Source: Pacificispira spongiicola
GTDB taxonomy: Bacteria > Pseudomonadota > Alphaproteobacteria > UBA8366 > Aestuariispiraceae
Assembly: GCF_012926505.1 (NCBI RefSeq)
Contig: NZ_JABBNT010000005.1
Span: forward strand, 186,001 to 250,000
Direction: 5' to 3'
DNA length: 64,000 nucleotides
The notes below the pieces were generated by a model. It had not been told where the DNA came from, did no database searches, and saw nothing but the letters and a program-made list of their open reading frames with translations. Positions 55,810-64,000 of the stretch are shown here, piece after piece (the first letter of the stretch is position 1; each line of letters starts with the position of its first letter). The position numbers and the translations under genes were made by a program.

Positions 55810-57309
55810 TTACTTTTCAGGTCCGCGGAAGCGGGCTTCGAAGTCGCTTTCCACGGGTCCGCCGAAAACGGAGCCATCGTCGGCGACATTTTCGATCAGA
55901 ACGAAATTGAAATCCATCGTCGTATCGCTCAAGGCCGATTCTGGAATGGTCACGAAGGCCTTGACGGTTCTAACGCTGTCTTCGGCAACGACCAGATCGG
56001 TTTGCTGCCCTTCGGTATCCTGGCCTTGCAACGCGATCTTGAAGTCCGGCAGGCCGTTCACCGTCAGGATGAAATAGCGCGGACGCAGTGTCTTGTTCAG
56101 GATGCGCAGGGTAAACCCGTTGCGGATGGACCCGTCCTTCAGCTTCACGAAGATCGGGTTCCGATCCGGAATGACGGACATGTCCAGATGCGACCGGGTC
56201 GCCAAGGTAAAGAAGAAGGCCCCGGCGACGATCGCCATAACGGCCATATAGATGAAGGTGCGCGGCCGGAAGAACCGACGCTTCACCGGTTTTCCTTCGG
56301 CCCGGGCATTCTGGCGGTTGACCGAGTCGTAGGTGATCAGATCTTTCGGCAGGCCGACCTTCTCCATCACCGCGTTACACGCGTCGATACAGAGCGCACA
56401 GCCGATACATTCCAACTGGTTCCCGTTGCGGATATCGATCCCGGTCGGGCAGACCGCCACGCATTGCCCGCAATCGATGCAATGCCCGCGATCTTCGTAG
56501 TTCCCGTCCCGCGCCGGTTTCGCGCGCGGTTCGCCCCGCCATTTCTCGTAGGTCACGATCATCGTGTCCTCGTCCAGCATCGATGCCTGGAAACGCGGCC
56601 ACGGACACATATAGGTGCAGACCTGTTCGCGCGCGAACCCGGCCAGGGCGTAGGTCGTCGCGGTGAACAGACCGATGAAGAACAGTTGGTTCCCGGTCAG
56701 ATCGAAATGGATCACGTCGCGCACCAGGGTCGGCGCATCGTTGAAATACATGACCCAAGCCCCGCCGGTCAGCAGCGAGATCAAAATCCAAGACGCGTGT
56801 TTCGCCGTCCGCTTCCACAGCTTTTCAAAACTGAAACCGGCCTTGTCCAGGCGGATACGCGCGCCGCGATCGCCTTCAATCAGGCGTTCCACCCACATGA
56901 ACAAGTCTGTCCATACCGTCTGCGGGCAGGAAAAGCCGCACCAGACCCGGCCCAGCAGCGCTGTCGCGAAGAACAGCCCGACCGCCCCCATGATCAGCAG
57001 CCCGGCGATGTAGTAAACCTCCTGCGGCCAAATTTCGATCCACAGGAAATAGGCCCGGCGATTGGGCATATCGATCAGGAAGGCTTGGTCCGGCGCGCTC
57101 AATCCCCGATCCCAGCGCAGCCAGGGCGCAATGTAGTAAATCGCCAGCAGGACGATGACGGCAGCCCATTTCAGTTTGCGATAAATACCGGAGACCGATT
57201 TCGGATGAATCTTCTTCCGCGCGGCATAAAGCGGCTGATTTTCCGGGTCGAACTCAGGTTCGATCGGACCCGGATTCGGTTCGATCAGCGTTTGGGTGGT
57301 GTCGGTCAT
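55810..57309 (-). CDS. ccoG: cbb3 oxidase accessory protein CcoG (RdxA/FixG)
   Basis: CcoG is a membrane iron-sulfur protein that reduces Cu(II) for cbb3 assembly. The 499-residue protein has about five helices, CGFSCPQTVWTDLFMW, VCTYMCPWPRFQ, and two 4Fe-4S clusters of ferredoxin type: CIDCGQCVAVCPTG and CIGCALCIDACNAVMEK. A periplasmic Ig-like C-terminal domain follows. It is first in the ccoGHIS cluster. The structural ccoNOQP genes, which normally stand just upstream, are absent here. Confidence 0.95.
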   Translation of the reverse strand: MTDTTQTLIEPNPGPIEPEFDPENQPLYAARKKIHPKSVSGIYRKLKWAAVIVLLAIYYIAPWLRWDRGLSAPDQAFLIDMPNRRAYFLWIEIWPQEVYYIAGLLIMGAVGLFFATALLGRVWCGFSCPQTVWTDLFMWVERLIEGDRGARIRLDKAGFSFEKLWKRTAKHASWILISLLTGGAWVMYFNDAPTLVRDVIHFDLTGNQLFFIGLFTATTYALAGFAREQVCTYMCPWPRFQASMLDEDTMIVTYEKWRGEPRAKPARDGNYEDRGHCIDCGQCVAVCPTGIDIRNGNQLECIGCALCIDACNAVMEKVGLPKDLITYDSVNRQNARAEGKPVKRRFFRPRTFIYMAVMAIVAGAFFFTLATRSHLDMSVIPDRNPIFVKLKDGSIRNGFTLRILNKTLRPRYFILTVNGLPDFKIALQGQDTEGQQTDLVVAEDSVRTVKAFVTIPESALSDTTMDFNFVLIENVADDGSVFGGPVESDFEARFRGPEK

Positions 57310-57396
57310 GTGTCCTCATCCCAATCGGGCTTGCGTCGCATCGTGGCGAGTCAACGGTATGATGCATCACCTATCCGACAGTCCGGTCGACCGTCT

Positions 57397-57410
57397 TTGC
57401 GATGGATCAA
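57397..57410. promoter_or_regulatory. Possible Fnr/FixK-type box upstream of ccoG
   Basis: TTGCG-ATGG-ATCAA matches the TTGAT-N4-ATCAA consensus perfectly in the right half and in three of five bases on the left. It is 88 bases before the ccoG start. Oxygen control of ccoG is common, which raises plausibility. Confidence 0.4.
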
Positions 57411-57533
57411 ACTATCTGAATGCGATGGATATCTTAGCGACGAAGAGGACGTATCGCTAGGATGGAGCCCTGTAACGGATCGTCGCGGGGCCGCATCGGT
57501 ATCGCGACGATCAAACCTGCAAGACGGGTAAGG

Positions 57534-58205
57534 TCAGCTCATGACCTCGAAGGCAGCCTGGGAATCGGTCTGCAATTGCTGGACGATCTCGTCGTTGCCC
57601 GGCTTCGGTTCGGTCAGATCGCCGATCGCCTCGCAGGTATAGCCCAAACGCACGATGTCCCGGATATAGACGAGGTCCGTGCGTTCCCCGCCCTCGCGTT
57701 CCTTACGCAGGATAAAGCGGCGGAAATAGATATCCGTCGAAATTTCCTGATCAAGATTCCGGAAACTGTCGAGATAAGGCTGGATTTCCGGCGGGATCGT
57801 ATCCTTGGACAGATCGAAGCAATAGGTCTGCACGTCATAGTTCGTGCGCGACAGACGGACCAGGGCACCAGGCGCCTCTTCGAAGTCGTCGCCGTCCCGC
57901 TTCAGAAGGTGGATACCCAAGAATTGTTCCGGCTCTTCCGCTGTCCGTTCCTGGAACCACCAGATCGGGCCGTCGAACATGCCAGGGGCGGAAATGTAGT
58001 CTTCCGCTGAATCGGACTGAACGAATTCATAGGAAACGTTGATGCGTTCCGCCACCGGCAGGACGACACTCAACTCGTTTTGCAGGTCGAATGTGTTGCC
58101 GGAAACCTTCGGATAGGCCTCTGGTTCATCCGGATTGATGGAACAACCCGCCAGCATCAGCCCGCCCGCGACGAACACCGCTGCCCTTTTGAACCCGCAC
58201 CGCAT
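57534..58205 (-). CDS. Hypothetical lipoprotein
   Basis: The 223-residue product starts MRCGFKRAAVFVAGGLMLAG with the lipobox LAGC, so it is a lipoprotein. The mature part has no family I recognise; it contains two Cys (QTYCFDL, GYTCEAI) and an aromatic IWWFQER stretch. AGGAGTGGG precedes the ATG at 58205; an upstream frame of 18 codons lacks a signal. It is followed on the plus-strand side by nothing co-operonic. Confidence 0.75.
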   Translation of the reverse strand: MRCGFKRAAVFVAGGLMLAGCSINPDEPEAYPKVSGNTFDLQNELSVVLPVAERINVSYEFVQSDSAEDYISAPGMFDGPIWWFQERTAEEPEQFLGIHLLKRDGDDFEEAPGALVRLSRTNYDVQTYCFDLSKDTIPPEIQPYLDSFRNLDQEISTDIYFRRFILRKEREGGERTDLVYIRDIVRLGYTCEAIGDLTEPKPGNDEIVQQLQTDSQAAFEVMS

Positions 58206-58292
58206 ATGCCCACTCCTGCCTTCCGGTACATCCCACGCGCGGTCGGCGCGGCAATGCATGCCGCCCCCGCACCATTCGCTGATAGGACGATT

Positions 58293-58760
58293 CTAGTTAT
58301 TTTCGAAAGCGGAAAAGCGGACTTTATCGCCGGAACGTATGCCGAAACGGTCGATGCTTCCCCCCGGCAGCTCCAAAACGGCGCGCACGCGCCCTTTCGA
58401 CGGGATCGGCGTCAGGGAATGCGGTACCGCCCGTTCCCGAATGCTTTCCACGGTACCGTCGGATTCGAGGAACAGCATATCCAGCGGGATGAACGTGTTC
58501 TTCATCCACATGCTGACACGCTTGTCATACGGATAGATGAAGATCATCCCGTGATCCGGCGCCAATTCGTTCCGATACATCAGGCCGACCTGACGTTCTT
58601 CCGGGCTGGTCGCGACCTCCACCTCGAAGACATGCTCCGCCCCGTCCTGCGTGACGATGGTCAGCGGTTCCGTCGGCAGGTCCTGACCTTCCGACTGGGC
58701 CCGCGCCAAGCCGGTGAGGCAGAAGACACAAATAAAGACGGTAAGGAGCGCGCGTTTCAT
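58293..58760 (-). CDS. DUF192 family secreted protein
   Basis: The 155-residue product begins MKRALLTVFICVFCLTGLAR with a signal peptide ending ARA-QS. The DUF192 core is clear: ATSPEERQVGLMYRNELAPD, GMIFIYPYDKRVSMWMKNTF and IPLDMLFLESDG. The family has no known biochemical function. A GTG three codons upstream (58769) is an alternative start. The HDAC-family gene upstream ends 22 bases away, so the two may be co-transcribed. Confidence 0.88.
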   Translation of the reverse strand: MKRALLTVFICVFCLTGLARAQSEGQDLPTEPLTIVTQDGAEHVFEVEVATSPEERQVGLMYRNELAPDHGMIFIYPYDKRVSMWMKNTFIPLDMLFLESDGTVESIRERAVPHSLTPIPSKGRVRAVLELPGGSIDRFGIRSGDKVRFSAFENN

Positions 58761-58781
58761 CCTTCGCACATAGCAACGCGA

Positions 58782-59891
58782 TCAACGCGAGGCAAGCAGC
58801 GACGCACGGACCGTTTCCCGCGTGCTGTCGCGCACCGGACCGTGGTTCGAGGGGTCCAGCAATGTTCGGAACCAGCGGTCCGGCGGCGTCCGGGCGCGGC
58901 TGTGCTTCCAATCGAGCGCCCGCAACACGGATTCCGCCGCGTCCGGCAGGGCGTCCGGTACCGAATGACCGTCCAACACCGCCCATATCCCAGCCCAGGC
59001 ACGCGCCACGGCATAGGGGTTATACCCGCCCCCACCCAACACGATCCGGCGCGGCGCAAGCGGCAGCAAATGGGCGACCGCCATTCGGTAAACGCCGTTC
59101 GACAGGGATAGTTTCGACAAGGGATCGTCTTCCAACCCATCGACCCCGCATTGGATCACCAGGGCCTGCGGGGCGACGGCCGACACTTTGGGCAGGATCG
59201 CCGTTTCCAGGACATATTGGAATTCGTCATCGTTGAACCCGGCCTCGACCGGCAAATTCATCACCGACGAACCGAGGTCATGCGCGGCGGGCCCGCTGCG
59301 CGGCCAAAGGTCTGCTTGATGAAGAGAAATTGTCGTAACCCGGAGATCGTCGCGAAACGCGTCTTCCACGCCGTCGCCGTGATGCGCGTCCAAATCGACA
59401 TAGGCAATCGGCGCGATCCCCTTATCCAACAGGGTCAGAATGCCCAGCACCGGATCGTTCAGATAACAGAACCCGCTGGCCCGGTCGCGTCGACCGTGAT
59501 GGGTGCCGCCAGCGGGGCTGTAGACCGTCCCGCCTTCCGCGATCAGGGAGGCGGCGAGAATGGACGACCCCGCCGCCGTAGCGGGTCTGCGGAATACCTC
59601 GCCATAGATCGGGTTTCCATTGCGACCGATGTTCCAACGCGCCTTTTCCTCGTCGGACAATCCCTGCCTTTCCGCACGTATCAGCGCGTCGATATAGTCC
59701 GGATCATGAAAGCGCAGCAATTGATCGCGTGTCGCCACCGGCCCATCCCGGAACCGGTCTTCCGGCAACCATCCCAGTGCCGCCACCAGATCGGTCACCG
59801 CCGCAACGCGCGAGATCGACAGCGGGTGTTTCGCGCCATATCGCGAATGGCGGTAAATTTCCGATGAGATGAAGTAAGGCCGATCGTTCAT
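58782..59891 (-). CDS. Histone-deacetylase-family hydrolase (AcuC/APAH type)
   Basis: The 369-residue protein has the zinc-dependent deacetylase fold. AGGTHHGRRDRASGFCYLND holds the His-His pair, VDLDAHHGDGVEDAF the zinc ligands, then QCGVDGLEDDPLSKL (third ligand and substrate side) and LGGGGYNPYAVARAW. Bacterial homologues deacetylate small molecules (polyamines, acetoin-related) or proteins; the polyamine type is possible given the importer in the same window, but this is inference. It is transcribed towards the DUF192 gene and divergently from the peroxiredoxin. Confidence 0.9.
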   Translation of the reverse strand: MNDRPYFISSEIYRHSRYGAKHPLSISRVAAVTDLVAALGWLPEDRFRDGPVATRDQLLRFHDPDYIDALIRAERQGLSDEEKARWNIGRNGNPIYGEVFRRPATAAGSSILAASLIAEGGTVYSPAGGTHHGRRDRASGFCYLNDPVLGILTLLDKGIAPIAYVDLDAHHGDGVEDAFRDDLRVTTISLHQADLWPRSGPAAHDLGSSVMNLPVEAGFNDDEFQYVLETAILPKVSAVAPQALVIQCGVDGLEDDPLSKLSLSNGVYRMAVAHLLPLAPRRIVLGGGGYNPYAVARAWAGIWAVLDGHSVPDALPDAAESVLRALDWKHSRARTPPDRWFRTLLDPSNHGPVRDSTRETVRASLLASR

Positions 59892-59992
59892 GTTGCTTTC
59901 AGGATGGATTTTGTTCTGTACTACATGCCGTGATCGGTTTCGACGGGGCGGCCCAACGAACCGTGCGGAACAAGTTTGGTATTGGGGAAGTT

Positions 59993-60655
59993 ATGCCGCT
60001 TAGCATCGGGTCGCTAGCGCCGAATTTTCGGGCTGAGTCTACACAGGGTGAAATTGATTTCCACAATTGGGTCGGCGATTCCTGGTGTATCCTGTTTGCT
60101 CACCCGAAAGCGTTCACATCGGTTTGCACATCCGAACTGGGTGCGGTCGCGCGACTCGAACCGGAATTCGCAAAGCGTGACACGAAGATCGCGTCCCTGT
60201 CGGTCGATACGCAGCATTCATACGTCAAATGGATGCAGGATATCGAGCAGACACAGGGACACCGCCCGTCCTTCCCGATGATTTCCGACCCGGATCTGAA
60301 TATTTCCAAGGCCTACGGTATGCTGCCAGCAAGTGCGCAGGGCCCGGCGGGCGCCCGGAATGCCGGCGACAATATGACGGTCCGTAACGTCTTCGTCATT
60401 GCACCGGACAAGACGATCCAGATGATTCAGGTCTATCCCCTCCTCGTCGGTCGGAATTTCGATGAGGTTCTGCGCTGTCTGGACGCGTTACAATTGACCG
60501 AACGTCATCCGGTCGCCACCCCGGCCAATTGGAAGCGCGGCGACAAGGTCATGGTCGGCCCTGACCTGTCGGATGCGGAAATCGAGCGCCGCTTCGGCGA
60601 TACGTCGGATAGGCTGAATTCCTATATCAGCATGATCCCCGATCCCGAAGCCTGA
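59993..60655 (+). CDS. 1-Cys peroxiredoxin (Prx6 type)
   Basis: The 220-residue thiol peroxidase reduces hydroperoxides. The active site reads HPKAFTSVCTSELGAV (the family PVCTTE appears as SVCTSE), with the peroxidatic Cys in place and a long C-terminal domain (WKRGDKVMVGPDLSDAEIER) typical of Prx6. No second resolving Cys is seen. GGGGAAG lies just before the ATG at 59993. Confidence 0.93.
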   Translation: MPLSIGSLAPNFRAESTQGEIDFHNWVGDSWCILFAHPKAFTSVCTSELGAVARLEPEFAKRDTKIASLSVDTQHSYVKWMQDIEQTQGHRPSFPMISDPDLNISKAYGMLPASAQGPAGARNAGDNMTVRNVFVIAPDKTIQMIQVYPLLVGRNFDEVLRCLDALQLTERHPVATPANWKRGDKVMVGPDLSDAEIERRFGDTSDRLNSYISMIPDPEA

Positions 60656-60786
60656 TCCGGGAGATCAGTGACACTGCCCCGCAACCGGGGTTTGCGCGAA
60701 AAGCCCGGTTTCGATAGAAGTCCACCCCTGTCACGGCGTCGGATTAACCGGGGGCCGGATCGGATGCAGGTGGAAGGGCGAATACC

Positions 60787-62169
60787 ATGACGACGCGCGA
60801 CAAACCGGTTCTGGTGATTGGTGGCGGCTTGGCGGGCAGCGAGGCCTGCTGGCAATTGGCGCAACGCGGCGTGCCCGTGACGTTGATCGAAATGCGCCCG
60901 ACCCGGAAAACCGATGCCCACCATACCGACGGATTTGCCGAACTCGTTTGTTCCAATTCCTTCCGGTCCGACGACCCGGAAGGCAACGCGGTCGGGTTGC
61001 TGCATGAAGAAATGCGCCGTGCGGGATCGTTGATCCTGACCATGGGCGACCGGGCGAAGGTTCCGGCGGGCGGCGCGCTCGCCGTCGACCGGGACGAATT
61101 TTCCGGCCTAGTGACAAAGGCGCTGACCGACCATCCGCTGATCACCATCGAACGTACCGAGGTCGAGGCCCTGCCCGACCCCGACGACTGGGACAGTGTT
61201 ATCGCCGCCACGGGGCCGCTGACCTCCGCCGCGCTGACCCAATCCATCCTGGATGTGACCGGGGAGGCGCAACTCGCCTTCTTCGACGCCATCGCGCCGA
61301 TCGTACACTTCGACAGCATCAATCTGGAGCGCGCCTGGTTCCAATCCCGTTACGACAAATCCACCGATGGGGGCGACGGTAAGGACTACATCAACTGCCC
61401 GATGGACGAGGCACAGTACAACGCCTTCATCGACGCCCTGATCAACGGCGAAAAGACCGAATTCAAGGAATGGGAAAAGAACACCCCCTATTTCGAGGGC
61501 TGCCTGCCGATCGAGGTCATGGCGGAGCGCGGACGCGAGACGCTGCGCTTCGGCCCCATGAAACCGGTCGGCCTGACCGACCCGCATTCGGATGCGCGCC
61601 CCTATGCCGTCGTGCAACTTCGCCAGGACAACAAATTGGGCACGCTGTACAACATCGTCGGGTTCCAGACGAAACTGAAATACGGCGCGCAGACGGAGGT
61701 TTTCCGGTCGATCCCCGGACTTGAAAACGCCGAATTCGCACGGTTGGGCGGCATTCATCGCAATACCTTCCTGAACAGCCCCCGGCTGCTCGACCCGGTC
61801 CTGCGGTTGAAGGCGCGGTCCTCCATCCGTTTCGCCGGTCAGGTAACGGGCGTCGAAGGCTATATCGAATCCGCGGCCATCGGCCTTTTGGCCGGACGGT
61901 TCGCGGCGGAAGAACGCCTGGGGCTAACGCCGTCCCGTCCGCCGGTCACGACGGCGCTTGGCGGGTTGCTGGAACACATCACCGGCGGCGCGGCGGAAGA
62001 AACCTTCCAGCCCATGAACGTCAATTTCGGGCTGTTCCCCGGCCTGCCCGGCGACGAGACGAAAAAGACCCGCAAACGCGGCCGCGACCGCAAGGCCGCC
62101 CTGTCGGCTCGTGCTTTGGAAGAACTGGGCGTCTGGCTGGACGGCAGCAGCCGCGCGGCGGCCGCCTAA
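60787..62169 (+). CDS. trmFO: tRNA (uracil-5-)-methyltransferase TrmFO (folate-dependent)
   Basis: TrmFO makes ribothymidine at U54 of tRNA using methylene-tetrahydrofolate and FADH2. The 460-residue protein has the FAD loop [40 protein letters not shown], the conserved [18 protein letters not shown] and [14 protein letters not shown]. These are diagnostic, and length is normal. Its stop overlaps by three bases the stop of the convergent gene. GGAAGGG precedes the ATG. Confidence 0.96.
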   Translation: MTTRDKPVLVIGGGLAGSEACWQLAQRGVPVTLIEMRPTRKTDAHHTDGFAELVCSNSFRSDDPEGNAVGLLHEEMRRAGSLILTMGDRAKVPAGGALAVDRDEFSGLVTKALTDHPLITIERTEVEALPDPDDWDSVIAATGPLTSAALTQSILDVTGEAQLAFFDAIAPIVHFDSINLERAWFQSRYDKSTDGGDGKDYINCPMDEAQYNAFIDALINGEKTEFKEWEKNTPYFEGCLPIEVMAERGRETLRFGPMKPVGLTDPHSDARPYAVVQLRQDNKLGTLYNIVGFQTKLKYGAQTEVFRSIPGLENAEFARLGGIHRNTFLNSPRLLDPVLRLKARSSIRFAGQVTGVEGYIESAAIGLLAGRFAAEERLGLTPSRPPVTTALGGLLEHITGGAAEETFQPMNVNFGLFPGLPGDETKKTRKRGRDRKAALSARALEELGVWLDGSSRAAAA

Positions 62170-63020
62170 AGCCTTCCGAACAGGGCGAGCGGCAGCAGAC
62201 AAGCTGCCCGCCGGGCCTGCCCCATCTGGACCATATCGACGCGAAACGGGTCGTAACCGCTGGCGGTAATGCCGCGGTCATAGCGCCGCGCCAAACGGAT
62301 GGGGCCGAGCGCGGGCAAGGCGGCCTTCGCAACTTGCCCCTTCAACGCCTGCACCCTGGCCGTCTCTTCCCGGCCACGCTCCAGCAACATTCGCGTCCAA
62401 TCGCGCACCGCGTCGCTGACCGTTGCCATCTCGATGTCGTCAGCCAGGGTCGGCGCGGCACGCAATCTATCGGCGGGCACGGTCTGGCGGCCCTGGCGTT
62501 TGTGAACGTGCAGGCCTCTTACCAACCCGACCCAGCCCCAGGCACGACCGGCGGCCCGCCCCGCTTCGATATCGGCTTCAGCCGCCTCGCGTCCGACCAG
62601 GCATCGCACCGCCAATTCCCCAATCGCCCCGCCCGTCGCGTCGATATAGGCCGCAAGCGCCGCATCGTCCTCGGGCGGCATTTCGTCCAAATCACGGGCA
62701 CGGGCATCAATCGCTTCCAGGAACGGCCCTTCCGGCAAGGCGGCCTCGGTGATGGCATGCGACAGCGGATGGACGACCTGATGTCGTCGCGGCGACCCGG
62801 CGCGACATTCGGCCAAGGCGTCCCGCCACCATTGCAGTCGGATTTCGCCAAGCAGGATATCGCTGACGGATTCCCGCAAACGGGCGATTTCGAGATTGAA
62901 GGCGTACAAGGCCATCAGCCGGGCGCGGCCGTCCGGCGGGGCCAGCATGGCGGTCGCAAACCGGTCGGGGTCGCCCTCCCGAACCTGACCGGCGCAGTAG
63001 TCCAGGTCTTCCCGGTTCAT
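62166..63020 (-). CDS. NDUFAF6-like squalene/phytoene-synthase-fold protein
   Basis: The 284-residue protein has the squalene/phytoene synthase fold, but the first aspartate motif is replaced ([20 protein letters not shown]) and the second reads [18 protein letters not shown], lacking the paired Asp. It closely resembles the mitochondrial complex I assembly factor NDUFAF6, so it is probably not a prenyl-diphosphate synthase. The ATG at 63020 overlaps the TGA of the upstream gene (ATGA), so they are translationally coupled. A longer open frame upstream reads the neighbour in another frame and is discarded. Confidence 0.8.
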   Translation of the reverse strand: MNREDLDYCAGQVREGDPDRFATAMLAPPDGRARLMALYAFNLEIARLRESVSDILLGEIRLQWWRDALAECRAGSPRRHQVVHPLSHAITEAALPEGPFLEAIDARARDLDEMPPEDDAALAAYIDATGGAIGELAVRCLVGREAAEADIEAGRAAGRAWGWVGLVRGLHVHKRQGRQTVPADRLRAAPTLADDIEMATVSDAVRDWTRMLLERGREETARVQALKGQVAKAALPALGPIRLARRYDRGITASGYDPFRVDMVQMGQARRAACLLPLALFGRL

Positions 63021-63970
63021 GCCAGTCCCAACCGATCCAACAGCGTTTCGCGCAGCCGCGCGGTTACACGGCGGCGGCCTTCTTCGCAAGGCATCGGGTC
63101 GCGGTTCAGATCGTCTTGCAGGCCTTCGTAGATGCCGAACAGGGCTTCCAGAATGCCCCGTTCCCGGACCGCCAGATCGGGGGACATCGCGGCAAGGTCG
63201 ACCTTCGCCATTTCCCGATAGACTGCCGCCCGTTCCGCCAATGCCGTCAATACGGGCAAGCAGGCGTCCGGCCCCGATCCCGGCAGCGGCGGCCCGCCTG
63301 CGCATTCCTGCGGCACGGTCAGCAATTGTCCGCCCCGTGCGTGATCCTTCGCGAAGTCCCGCTGGATATGAACCAGATAGCAGAAGGTCGCCATGGCTCG
63401 CGCCTTATCGAACAGCGCAGCCGCGGTCAAATCGGCGTGCAGCGTGGTCGCATCCGCGTGCAGGACATGCAGGAACACCGCCGCCGGGGCGACCGTCGCA
63501 CCGTCGCAATAGGCCTCAAAATCCTGCCACGTTGTCAGACGCCCTTCGGTCACGTCGAAGCGCATGGCTTCGGCCAGGGCGTTCCAGGGCCGACACGGTA
63601 TATCCGATCCTACGGCGGCGATGCGCAGCGCATCAAACAGCGCGTCGTCGCGCGGGTCGCCCGTTTCCGCGATGTATCCATCCAAGGCCGCGACCGCCGC
63701 CTGTTCCCATTGATCGATGTAGGAAAGTGCCGCCTGTCGGGTTTCCGCCCGTTCGACAGGACCGCGCGCCAGGAATGTATCGTCAACGAAATCATCGACC
63801 ACACGCATCGTCGCATAGGCGGCCTCAAACAATTTACGCTTCCGTGACGGCAGCGCCCGCCCGACAAACCACAGGTTGGAGGCACTGCGCCGTGTCAGGT
63901 CGGCGGCTAAGGAGGTAGCCTGGGAGGCCGTATCTGTCGCGGAACGATCCATGCGGGCACTCAACGCCAT
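63017..63970 (-). CDS. Squalene/phytoene synthase family enzyme
   Basis: The 317-residue protein has an intact first motif (ATMRVVDDFVDD) and second motif (YLVHIQRDFAKDHARGG), so it can probably condense prenyl diphosphates to squalene, phytoene or a hydroxysqualene intermediate (HpnC/HpnD-like). The start at 63970 is 30 bases from the window end, with an alternative ATG at 63952. It overlaps the NDUFAF6-like gene by four bases. Any further hopanoid or carotenoid genes would lie outside the window. Confidence 0.82.
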   Translation of the reverse strand: MALSARMDRSATDTASQATSLAADLTRRSASNLWFVGRALPSRKRKLFEAAYATMRVVDDFVDDTFLARGPVERAETRQAALSYIDQWEQAAVAALDGYIAETGDPRDDALFDALRIAAVGSDIPCRPWNALAEAMRFDVTEGRLTTWQDFEAYCDGATVAPAAVFLHVLHADATTLHADLTAAALFDKARAMATFCYLVHIQRDFAKDHARGGQLLTVPQECAGGPPLPGSGPDACLPVLTALAERAAVYREMAKVDLAAMSPDLAVRERGILEALFGIYEGLQDDLNRDPMPCEEGRRRVTARLRETLLDRLGLA

Positions 63971-64000
63971 CGACGGTCGAAGCGCAAGGGCCCTGCCCGC

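Noticed and set aside
55729-57531. 600-codon open frame opposite ccoG
   Set aside because: Antisense shadow of ccoG; composition (Arg/His/Gln-rich) is typical of reverse frames in GC-rich genes.
60680-60715. Hairpin AACCGGG...CCCGGTT between the peroxiredoxin and trmFO genes
   Set aside because: There is no T run after it and the loop is long; not strong enough to call a terminator.
63021-63305. 95-codon N-terminal extension of the NDUFAF6-like gene
   Set aside because: It reads the neighbouring synthase gene in another frame; the ATGA overlap and family length favour the start at 63020.

Overview
The window reads as an ordinary chromosomal segment of an alphaproteobacterium, probably a free-living, possibly marine, member of the Rhodospirillales or a related order. 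The grounds are a PopZ polar organiser, an order of pcm-tolC-popZ-valS, ccoG/H/I/S genes, an N-terminally extended ribosomal protein S9, RibH2-type lumazine synthase, TrmFO and a GC-rich third codon position throughout. I see no insertion sequence, prophage, CRISPR array, rRNA or replication origin. Two tRNA genes (Cys and Asn) are present. The taxonomic guess rests on remembered gene content, not on a search.

Layout. 1-2.4 kb: end of purM, purN, a tiny cytochrome oxidase subunit IV-like protein and ndk. 2.6-7.8 kb: an ABC-F ATPase, a secreted PEBP-like protein and alaS. 7.9-12 kb: a four-gene polyamine-type ABC importer operon with a duplicated GTGATCAC operator upstream. 12.3-15.2 kb: an MFS transporter, an SDR dehydrogenase, two small reading frames and a cold-shock gene. 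15.5-19.9 kb: a trimethylamine-dehydrogenase-like flavoprotein, a secreted hypothetical, rplM-rpsI and a PAS_5 protein. 19.9-24.6 kb: acyl-CoA genes (thioesterase, enoyl-CoA hydratase, CoA-binding protein), a FemAB-like protein, hisI and a second MFS transporter. 24.7-30.6 kb: valS, popZ, tolC, pcm. 30.8-33.7 kb: a periplasmic binding protein, tRNA-Cys, a PfkB kinase, methylglyoxal synthase and a small protein.

33.8-44.7 kb is one compact urea regulon, urtABCDE-ureDABCEFG, which imports urea and hydrolyses it with a nickel urease and its maturation factors. A canonical -24/-12 (sigma-54) element sits 53-68 bases upstream of urtA, so nitrogen control through NtrC is the obvious model. Next come an AraC regulator divergent from an SDR gene, then ribH2 behind an FMN riboswitch.

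47.1-50.9 kb is the most unusual stretch: a three-gene operon of a beta-CASP metallo-beta-lactamase nuclease, an archaeal-type AMP phosphorylase and an archaeal-type (class III-like) PRPP synthetase. Together they suggest an RNA/nucleotide-to-pentose-phosphate salvage route that I cannot match to a characterised bacterial pathway.

51-57.3 kb: tRNA-Asn, a CheZ-like phosphatase, an XRE regulator and the cbb3 oxidase assembly genes ccoG-ccoH-ccoI-ccoS without the structural ccoNOQP genes. 57.5-64 kb: a lipoprotein, a DUF192 protein, a histone-deacetylase-family hydrolase, a 1-Cys peroxiredoxin, trmFO and two overlapping squalene/phytoene-synthase-family genes, one of which has lost both catalytic aspartate motifs and resembles the complex I assembly factor NDUFAF6.
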